The notes beneath the pieces are model-generated. The model saw only the letters and a program-made list of their open reading frames with translations. It ran no database searches and was not told where the DNA came from. Shown one piece after another: positions 1-6,800 of a stretch of DNA of 7,432 nt (positions are counted from its first letter, which is position 1; the number at the start of each line of letters is the position of its first letter). The DNA is taken from assembly GCA_034408875.1 (NCBI GenBank), contig JAWXCJ010000005.1, forward strand, positions 1 to 7,432. Direction: 5' to 3'. Source of the DNA: JANNHK01 sp034408875. GTDB lineage: Bacteria; Actinomycetota; Acidimicrobiia; IMCC26256; PALSA-610. The position numbers were made by a program, and so were the translations under genes.

Positions 1-99
1 ACAGACGACTTCGAATACCGTCATCGTCCCAGCCCAGGAGGCATTTTCCGCGGATACGCGACCCCGATCAGCCGCTACTCATCGGTGGATCGAGGCTAA
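1..99 (+). CDS. Possible C-terminal tail of an upstream gene (partial, weak)
   Basis: Frame 1 of the plus strand is open from the window edge and stops at TAA 97-99, giving about 32 residues rich in Arg, Ser, Tyr and Gly with no recognisable motif. About two thirds of third positions are G or C, clearly lower than in the three main genes, so the coding signal is weak. A second plus-strand frame is also open here, so this frame is not the only candidate. If real, it is the end of a gene that converges on the crotonase gene. No function can be assigned. Confidence 0.22.
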   Translation, partial: TDDFEYRHRPSPGGIFRGYATPISRYSSVDRG

Positions 100-108
100 T
101 ACGTCGGA

Positions 109-180
109 ATGGGCATCTTCTCGCTTGTCGCCGTGCTGTGCATCGTGGCGTACTTCGCGAAGCAACGACGCCGGAGGTAG
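109..180 (+). CDS. Possible small membrane protein, 23 residues
   Basis: ATG at 109 opens 23 codons ending at TAG 178-180. The product begins MGIFSLVAVLCIVAYF, a hydrophobic stretch long enough for one short membrane-spanning helix. It ends in Lys-Gln and four arginines, as in a single-pass protein with a cytoplasmic basic tail. Nineteen of the 22 codons after the ATG end in G or C, which fits the coding style of this genome. A GAGG at 92-95 is the only Shine-Dalgarno-like sequence, and it sits rather far (13 bases) from the ATG. The ORF lies 9 bases after the TAA of the upstream frame, in that same frame, and ends 6 bases before the end of the convergent crotonase gene. It could be a real small protein, the severed membrane anchor of the upstream protein, or chance. 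No homologue is recognised. Confidence 0.33.
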   Translation: MGIFSLVAVLCIVAYFAKQRRRR

Positions 181-186
181 GCGACG

Positions 187-972
187 TCAGTCGGTTGTGC
201 GCAGCCGTTCGTAGTACGCGGCGGCAAGCGCCCGCGACTCAGGGTCGGCAAAAGCCGCAGCGAGGGCCGCGACATCGGCCTCGCCGTCGGCCGCCGACGC
301 GGCTGACGACGCTTCCTCCACTTGCTGCTTCGTCACCCGGAGCACGCGCGCCGACTTCGACGCCAGTTCGGCCGCGAGCGCGGCCGTTGCCGATTCAAGA
401 TCGAAGTCGGGCACGACCCGGTTGACGAACCGGATCGCCCGCGCCTCGTCCGCGTCGAACGACCGGCCGGTGAGGATCAACTCCTTGGCGAGCGCGGGGC
501 CGACCTCGCGCGTCAGGCGCGGAACGCCGGTCCACAACAACGGGATACCCAAGTCGATCTCCGGTATCCGGAACCGCGCGTTCACCGACGCGACACGCAG
601 GTCGCACGCCGATGCCAACACGACTCCGCCGCCGATGCAGTGCCCGCGTATCGACGCGATGGTGACTGCCTGCATGCCGCCGATTGCCTCGGCCATCGTG
701 CGTCCGACCACCGCCGACCGCTCGGGCGGACCGAGTTTGCGCCAGCGCTCGTCGGCAAGGTCGAACCCGGCCGAGAACGCGGTGCCTTCGCCGGCGACGA
801 CGACAACCTTGACCGTCGACTGACGGTCGAACCAAGTAGCGGCGACGGCGAGTTCTTCGAGCGTCGCCCGATTGAGCGCGTTCAGCTTCTCGGGCCGGGC
901 CAGTGTGATCCGCCCGACGGCACCGGCGCACTGCACGCGGATCGCCGTCGTCGCGGGCGGTTCCGAACCCAC
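187..972 (-). CDS. Crotonase-fold protein (enoyl-CoA hydratase/isomerase family)
   Basis: The 261-residue product has the usual length and motif order of the crotonase superfamily, which acts on acyl-CoA thioesters in the cytoplasm. RITLARPEKLNALN (21-34) is the N-terminal signature. FSAGFDL (66-72) and HCIGGG (111-116) supply the two oxyanion-hole backbone amides, at Ala68 and Gly115. CDLRVAS (123-129) and FRIPEIDLG (134-142) follow, and the C-terminal helical part is Ala-rich. Aligned with rat mitochondrial enoyl-CoA hydratase, PEI Glu138 matches catalytic Glu164, but the position of Glu144, exactly 20 residues earlier, is Val118. The Gly-rich PGAGGTQRL segment is replaced by PLLWTGVPRL. 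It is therefore probably not an ordinary hydratase; a delta3-delta2 isomerase-like or other one-glutamate activity fits better, and the substrate cannot be told. The chosen GTG start (972-970) lies one base after the TGA of the regulator gene with no clear Shine-Dalgarno, which implies translational coupling. A GTG at 936-934 is an alternative start. Confidence 0.94.
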   Translation of the reverse strand: MGSEPPATTAIRVQCAGAVGRITLARPEKLNALNRATLEELAVAATWFDRQSTVKVVVVAGEGTAFSAGFDLADERWRKLGPPERSAVVGRTMAEAIGGMQAVTIASIRGHCIGGGVVLASACDLRVASVNARFRIPEIDLGIPLLWTGVPRLTREVGPALAKELILTGRSFDADEARAIRFVNRVVPDFDLESATAALAAELASKSARVLRVTKQQVEEASSAASAADGEADVAALAAAFADPESRALAAAYYERLRTTD

Positions 973-973
973 G

Positions 974-1150
974 TCAGCGCGCGCCGAGGGCGACAGCGAG
1001 ATCTTCGCGGCCGGCGACCCGCAACTTCGCGTATACCGATCGCAAATGGGCGTTCACCGTGCGCACGGACAAGCCGAGTTCCCTCGCGACCTCCTTGTCG
1101 GTTCGGCCCTGCGCGACCAAGGTGGCGACCTCGCGCTCCCGCGGTGTCAA
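974..1150 (-). other. LuxR-type DNA-binding domain of the regulator
   Basis: The last roughly 59 codons encode the four-helix LuxR DNA-binding fold. LTPRE opens helix 1, the GRTDKEVARELGLS turn leads into the recognition helix beginning VRTVNAHLRSVYAKL, and a final short helix contains REDLAVALG. The invariant Glu of LTPRE, the Val-Lys/Arg-Thr-Val-x-x-His pattern and the closing Lys-Leu are all present, so DNA binding is expected. Confidence 0.93.
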
Positions 1151-3661
1151 CGGCGCGGTCTCGACACCTCCGACGAGGAGGGGCGTGACAGGGTTGCCGG
1201 CCGCGGCCGCGTACTCGTTGGCGCGGTCGGCCAGCGCGAACGCACCGACCAAGTCGGAGGCATGGGCCGCGCGCGCGGCGGCTGCCGTCGCTTCCGCGGC
1301 GTGAAGGATGCAGCCGATCTCGGCGAAGCCGCGGCCGACGGCGGCCAGTTCGTCGGCGTCGCCCGATTCCAACCCGGTCGCGAACCGTGCGTACAGGTCC
1401 GGCACGGGGCTCTGCATGGTGGCGGCCAGCTCGCGTAGCCGCGGGGCGTGCTCGCGCGCCGCGCCGTACCGAACCGCGTCGAATAGCGCGTGCAGCTCGA
1501 ACAGATGCATACCGCCGTCGCGGGCGACACGCGCGTCGTCGTTCAGCAGCGCTACCGCGGCGCTCACCCGACCCCGAGTGGCTTCGAACGCGGCGCGGGC
1601 CCGTGCTTCGGACACGAATGGATCGATCATGCCGGCCTCGGCGATCTCGGCCTCGCCGATCGCGGATGCGGCGCCGTCGATATCGCCCGCTTGGGCCCGG
1701 GCCACGGTCAGCTCGTACAGCGCATTGCGCAGCGCAGGGTTGTTGGCCTCGCGCAGCGTGTTGGTGGCATCGGTCAGGTGCGCGGTCGCCTCGTGGGGGA
1801 GTCCCCGGCCGAGGGCGGTGATGCCGAGTGCTTCCAGCCAGTACGCGCGGATCGCGAGCCGCTCGTCGCCGATGGCGCTCGTCAGGCCGCGGCGCGCCAG
1901 CGCCTCGGCGGTATCGAACCGACCACCGCATACCAGCGCGAAGAACCGGATGATCTGCGTGAACATCAGCGCGAGCGGCCATTCGCCGCTGCCGGCCCGG
2001 GCCATCTCCTCGATCGGGGTCGGGTCGTCGGCGACGTCGTCGAAGCGGCCGTTCATGATCAACGTGCGCCCGTTGGCCATCCAGATCCAGATCGCGGCTT
2101 CGTCGTTGGGCGCCCCCGCGAGGTCGCGCACCTCCCAATGCGAGTCGATGTCGTCGCGCACGAGCTGGAGCACTGCGCGTAGGTCGGAATTCGACAGTTG
2201 TTTGATCGCAGTGTCGAGAACCACGCCGGCCTCTTCGGTGCGGTTGAAGATGTTGGTGAGCACCGTGGCGCGGGCCTTGGCGATCTGCATCGTGAGTTCG
2301 TCGTCGCACTCGGACGCGCCGAGCGGTTCCCACTGCACCAACGCTTCCTCGAACCGGCCCTCGTCGGCGAAGGCCTCGCCGAGGAGGTACTCGGCCTCGA
2401 CGTTCCGTGTGCGCCTCGTCACGGCCCTGGCCAGGCGTGCGAGGAGCGACGTGTTGCCGGTGTGACGGGCTTGGCGCGCGGCCCGGGTCAGCAACTCGGT
2501 GTCGGAGTCGTCGCCGGTGTCGAGGCGCAACTGCGCGAGGCGGAGCAGGTCGTCGGTGCGGCGGGCGCCCGTCGCTGCCAGCTCGTCGGCGAACGCCGCC
2601 TGTATCTGCTCGGTCCGGACTGAGGGCACGTCGATTCGTACCGCTTCACCGAACAACGGGTGCCCACTGCGCACGACGCGGCGGGCGCCTTCGAGGGAAA
2701 CTTCGAGCAGCCCTTCGCGTTCCAGTGCCTCCACCGCGGCCGGGTCGGTGATGTGGCGCATTAGTGCGAGTCCGATCGGCTCGCACACGGCTACGACTTC
2801 GAGCGTGGCCCGCGCGACCGGGTCGAGGTTCGCGATGCGGGCCCCGACGAAGTCGCGTAGCCCCATCGAGACGACGGGCGGGCCGCGCCATGTCCAGCGC
2901 CCGGAGTCCGAGCGCAGTGTCCCTTGGCGCACGCCTTCAGCGAGGAGCTCACGCAGGAACAGTGCGTTGCCGCGCGTTATCTCGAACAGTGTGTCGGCGG
3001 TGGCGGCGTCGAGGCTTCCGTCGAGGAGTGTCGCCGCGAGCTCGGTCGTCCCGGCGGGGTCGAACGGCGGGAGTTCCAATACCGTTCCGGCATCGTCGCG
3101 CCAGAGCAGCCGGATCGAGTCGGCGACCGGTTCACCCGTGCGCACGGTCGCGACCGCGAACGCGCGGCCGGTCATGACGAGCCGGTGCACCAGTGTGGCC
3201 GACGCGGGGTCGAGGAGGTGGGCGTCGTCTACGACGAGGAGGAGCGATGCCGTCGGATCGCGTTCGAGCAGGCCGTCGACGATGGCACCGAGCAATGCCT
3301 CACCGCGCCCGCCGCGTCCTTCGGGAACGAGGTGCAAGAACGCGCCGAGCGGAAGGTCGCGGGCCGACGCGGTGCCGACGGCCCATTCGACCTGCCAACC
3401 GGCGGCGGCCGCGCGCGCGGCGGCCTCGCGGGCGAGTCGGGTTTTTCCGACTCCCGGAGGGCCGACGATGATCGTCGATCCGTGCTCGGTGTGCCGCGCC
3501 TCGTCGATCGCCCGAAGTTCGTCGGCGCGCCCGACAAACTTCCAGCCGGGCGCAACACCGCTCGAATCTGCCGTTCCCGATCCTCTGGCCGCACGCGCCA
3601 ACGCTGACCTCGCTTCCCGGAACCGCTGGGCCGTGAAGGTCAGTCTCTCATCGCGATGCAA
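974..3661 (-). CDS. Large ATP-binding LuxR-family transcriptional regulator (LAL/MalT-like)
   Basis: The product is 895 residues, typical of LAL regulators. KFVGRADELRAID (41-53) marks the start of an AAA_16/STAND ATPase domain. Walker A is GPPGVGKT (67-74) and Walker B is LLLVVDDAHLL (140-150, Asp145/Asp146). ATVRTGE (171-177) lies near the sensor position and GNALFLREL (231-239) is a STAND-type motif. Residues about 370-825 are alanine- and leucine-rich helical sequence, probably TPR-like, and would hold the ligand or partner-sensing surface. LTPREREVATLVAQGRTDKE (838-857) continuing to about 890 is a complete LuxR helix-turn-helix. There is no signal peptide or membrane segment, so it acts in the cytoplasm, probably as an ATP-controlled activator. 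The longest frame starts at TTG 3661 without a well-placed ribosome site; TTG 3601 has GAGG six bases upstream and would give 875 residues with all domains intact. The gene overlaps nothing upstream and abuts the crotonase gene downstream. The inducing signal and target promoters are unknown. Confidence 0.95.
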   Translation of the reverse strand: MHRDERLTFTAQRFREARSALARAARGSGTADSSGVAPGWKFVGRADELRAIDEARHTEHGSTIIVGPPGVGKTRLAREAAARAAAAGWQVEWAVGTASARDLPLGAFLHLVPEGRGGRGEALLGAIVDGLLERDPTASLLLVVDDAHLLDPASATLVHRLVMTGRAFAVATVRTGEPVADSIRLLWRDDAGTVLELPPFDPAGTTELAATLLDGSLDAATADTLFEITRGNALFLRELLAEGVRQGTLRSDSGRWTWRGPPVVSMGLRDFVGARIANLDPVARATLEVVAVCEPIGLALMRHITDPAAVEALEREGLLEVSLEGARRVVRSGHPLFGEAVRIDVPSVRTEQIQAAFADELAATGARRTDDLLRLAQLRLDTGDDSDTELLTRAARQARHTGNTSLLARLARAVTRRTRNVEAEYLLGEAFADEGRFEEALVQWEPLGASECDDELTMQIAKARATVLTNIFNRTEEAGVVLDTAIKQLSNSDLRAVLQLVRDDIDSHWEVRDLAGAPNDEAAIWIWMANGRTLIMNGRFDDVADDPTPIEEMARAGSGEWPLALMFTQIIRFFALVCGGRFDTAEALARRGLTSAIGDERLAIRAYWLEALGITALGRGLPHEATAHLTDATNTLREANNPALRNALYELTVARAQAGDIDGAASAIGEAEIAEAGMIDPFVSEARARAAFEATRGRVSAAVALLNDDARVARDGGMHLFELHALFDAVRYGAAREHAPRLRELAATMQSPVPDLYARFATGLESGDADELAAVGRGFAEIGCILHAAEATAAAARAAHASDLVGAFALADRANEYAAAAGNPVTPLLVGGVETAPLTPREREVATLVAQGRTDKEVARELGLSVRTVNAHLRSVYAKLRVAGREDLAVALGAR
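3608..3611 (-). promoter_or_regulatory. Shine-Dalgarno-like GAGG that may set the regulator start
   Basis: On the minus strand GAGG is followed after six bases (TCAGCG) by an in-frame TTG at 3601-3599. This spacing is better than for the upstream TTG at 3661, whose nearest purine-rich run (AGGGCGGG) lies about 17 bases away. If this start is used, the gap to the surface-protein gene grows from 36 to 96 bases. Confidence 0.4.
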
Positions 3662-3667
3662 ATCGAC

Positions 3668-3680
3668 GGCGGGACCCGCC
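3668..3680. repeat. GC-rich inverted repeat between surface-protein and regulator genes
   Basis: GGCGGG-A-CCCGCC is a perfect six-base inverted repeat around a single central base, within the 36-base gap. With a realistic loop it makes only a four-pair stem, and no T-run follows on either strand, so it is not a convincing terminator. It could be an operator-like palindrome or simple GC-rich coincidence. Confidence 0.3.
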
Positions 3681-3697
3681 CTGCGCGCCGGAATTGC

Positions 3698-3802
3698 TCA
3701 GTTGGGTGTACGCCTCCGGCGGGCGATGAGGACGAGGCCGGCAGCCACCATGACGAGACCGAGCAGGAATTGCCCGTGCGTGTCGCCGCCGGTTCTCGGG
3801 AG
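3698..3802 (-). other. LPRTG cell-wall sorting signal
   Basis: The C-terminus has all three parts of a sortase signal: LPRTG at 3802-3788, then GDTHGQ and the hydrophobic LLGLVMVAAGLVLIA, then RRRRTPN to the stop. A sortase would cleave between Thr and Gly and attach the protein to the wall precursor. The complete signal shows that the gene is intact at its 3' end. Confidence 0.93.
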
Positions 3803-6800
3803 GGCGGCGCTGCTCCCCGAGCCCGAGGTGGCGGCGGGAGTGGCCGCCTGTGATCCGCCGCCGGATGCCTCCGGTCCCGCGGTCGTGCCTGTCGCACCCA
3901 CGGGGGCGTTCGTTGTCGTGGCGCTCGCCCCGCCGACGGTCGGGCGAGGTGACGGCCCCGAGGTCGTCGTAGTTGTGCTGGTCGTCGTAGGCCCACCGGT
4001 TGTCGTGGTCGAACCCGCGACCGCCACGGTTGTGCTCGTCGTGGGTCCCGCGGTAGTCGAGGTGGTGCTGGTCGACGTCGACGTCGATGTCGATGTTGTT
4101 CCCGGGACCGACGTCGTGGTCGTACTCGTACTCGTGGACGTTGTGGTCGACGGGGATGTCGTTGTGGTCGTCGTCGAGGTGGGCGGCGTGGCGACGACGT
4201 GGGTCGGGTCTTCGTCCTGGTTGTCCTCGCCGTCGGGGTCGTCGCCGCCATGGACCGCGTAGACGTAGTTGACGACGTCGCCCTCGACCGACGGGTCGAC
4301 GTCGACGACGACGTGGAGGAGTGGTGCCGGGCCCACGCCGAGCGCATCGTCGCGAATACAACCCGCGAAGCTGTCCGACGAGTTGGCGCAGTCCCAGCCG
4401 CCCCCAGTGGCGGAGACGAGCGTCATGCCGGCCGGGATCGTGTCGCCGACCTGGACGCCGGCGATCGAGTCGGGGCCGGCATTGACGACCTCGACCACGT
4501 ACTCGTGCCGGCCGCCTCGGGCGAAGTCGCCCTCGTGGTGCTTTGACACCGAAATGTCGGCGACCGGTGCCGGTGGCGGTGGTTCGGCCACGTTCGCTTT
4601 CGTCTCCGCGTTGTGGCAACCGCCGTCGTCGTCGCAGACCTCGATCGTGATCGTGTACAAGCCCGCGGCCGCGTACGAGTGTGATACGGGAACGTCGTAG
4701 AGGCCGAGGAAGTCGATGTATGCGCCGACCGCGACCGGTTGCGGCCCGGCGCCGTCGCCCCAGTCGACCGTCGCGGTCCAGTCGTCGTTGCCCGGGTCGG
4801 CGAACGCTGCCGAGCGGAAGAACTCCTGCCCGGCTTCGGGCGCGACCGCGTCGAACGCCGCGACCGTGGGTGCGACGTTGGTGAAGGTGACCACATGGAT
4901 GTCGTCACCCGTCGCGCCGTCGTCGTCGGTGACGCGGGCCTTCACGGTGACCACCGCGTCGTCGTCACGGGTCAGCGACCGCGTCGACGCGTTGCCATCA
5001 TCGAACTCACCGTCGCCGTCGGTGTCCCAGCCCCGGCTGTTGATGAACCCGTCGGTGTCGTTGCCCGTCACGGTGAGGTTCACGGTCGCGCCTTCCGGCG
5101 CGGTCGGGAGTCCGGTGATGGTCGCCGTCGGCGGAACGTTGGGGATGGGTGCGCCCCTCGTGATGATCACTTCGGCCGGGACCGCGTCGAGTTTGCCGTC
5201 GGTGGCCGTGTACCAGTAGCGACCTTCGGTGACGCCCGCGGCGAGCGAGAAGTTGACACCGCCGAACTCGTTCGAGTTGTCGATGTTGCCACCCGTCGGC
5301 GTGAACATGCGGAACCTCAAGGTGTCGCCGTCGGGGTCGGTGCCGGTGAGGAACAGCGGCACGAACGTCGTCGTCGACGGAACCGTGACGCGCACCTCTT
5401 GCACCACCGGACGGCGGTTCGTCGGCGCGCCGAGCGCGAAGTCGAGCGTTGCCTCCTCGTTCGGGTGAACGGTGACGTCCTTCGATAGGGCCACCAGCCC
5501 GGCGCCCGCCGGCGGGATGGCGTCGACGTGCCACGTCTTCGCAGTCGCTTCGCCACCCATGGGCACGTCGTCGAACGCGTAGGCGCCCGCCGCGTCGGTG
5601 GTGTCGATGGCGCCCCATTCGGTGCCGACGGACGCGCCCACAACCGGGTCGCCGGTCGCGGCTTCGGTCACGATTCCGGACAGCGACGCGTGACCCGTGT
5701 CGGGCGCACCGAAGTCGGCCGAGATACGAGCACCACAGAAGACCTGGACGACTTTTGTCGCGGGGAGGAAGCCCTCCTTGCTCGCGGACAGCGACATGGC
5801 GAACGGCGCGTTGTTGAAGAATCGGATGCCGCCCAACGTGAACCGGCCGCCGGCGTCCGTGAATACGTACTGGGAGGAATCGAACGTGTTGCGCACATAG
5901 GCGCCCTCGAGGGGCGCGCTCGTCACTGCGTTGAACACCCGGCCCGTGATCGTCGCCGGCGCGCACTCGCGAATCATCTTGATGTCCACGTGCGCGGTCT
6001 CGTCGGGTGTGACGAGGGCGCTGCCGAACCGGAACCAGTATCCCGGCACTGTGGCAAACACCGAGACCGACGCCGGCACGTTGTTTGTGAAGATCCCGGT
6101 GTAGAGGTATGTGCCGTCGGGTCCACTCTTCTGTTCCTGCCCGTCGGGGCCCTGCAAGTTCGCGCCCGCGATCGGTTCGCCGGTCAGCGCGTCGGTCACG
6201 GTGACGTCCAGACTGCCGGTCCGGCGTCGTGTGAGGGCGACGTCTTTCACGATCGTCTCGCCCGCGATCAGTCTCGCCGCGACTGCGTTCGGCAAGTGCG
6301 TGGGGCCCGGCGGTGAGGCGGCGACGAAGATGTCGCGGGTGGTTTGGGTATCGAACCCGATCAGCATGTTGTCGATCGCGTACGTGCCGTCGGGTCCTGT
6401 GGTTGTTACCGCCACGCCGGTATTGACATAGGCGCCGCCGATCGGGTCGCCGGTCTCGAGGTCGGTGACGGTGCCCCGGATGCTTGCCCGGCGCTCGACC
6501 GGGAACGGCAACAAGATGTCGGTGACGCCGAGGGAGCCGCAGTCTTCGAGGCGGAAGGTTCCGTTGCGGGACACGCTGACGCCGTTTCGGGTCGCGGTCG
6601 CCGACGCGTATCTCGTGACCGCGCTGTTGCGAGTGCCGAGCCCGATGCCCTCGAGGCGGGCCCGCCCATTGGTACCGGTCTGCGCCGTTCGCGACCCGAA
6701 CTCGAAGCCGACGTCGATGCGCGCGTCGGCAACCGGCAAACGCGTCGTGGCGTCGAGGACGCGTACGTCGACGGCGCCGAAGCAGCGCTCGACGAGTGGG

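Noticed and set aside
147..172. Nested inverted repeat (GGCGT/ACGCC around CTTCGCGAAG) between the convergent genes, considered as a terminator
   Set aside because: The inner palindrome gives only a three-pair stem with a four-base loop, the outer arms are offset by an asymmetric bulge, and there is no T-run on either strand.
138..425. A 95-codon plus-strand frame starting near the left end
   Set aside because: Most of it lies antisense to the crotonase gene and consists of Arg/Pro-rich shadow sequence with no recognisable start region.
882..2333. A 483-codon Arg-rich open frame on the minus strand
   Set aside because: It is an out-of-frame shadow of the regulator gene, whose own frame has clear Walker and LuxR motifs.
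2499..4262. A 587-codon open frame on the plus strand, Val-rich near its end
   Set aside because: It runs antisense across the regulator and the stalk of the surface protein. Its composition is Arg/Ser-rich, then Val/Asp-rich, which is exactly what antisense reading of these genes gives. No family motif is seen, and it crosses the boundary of two well-supported genes.
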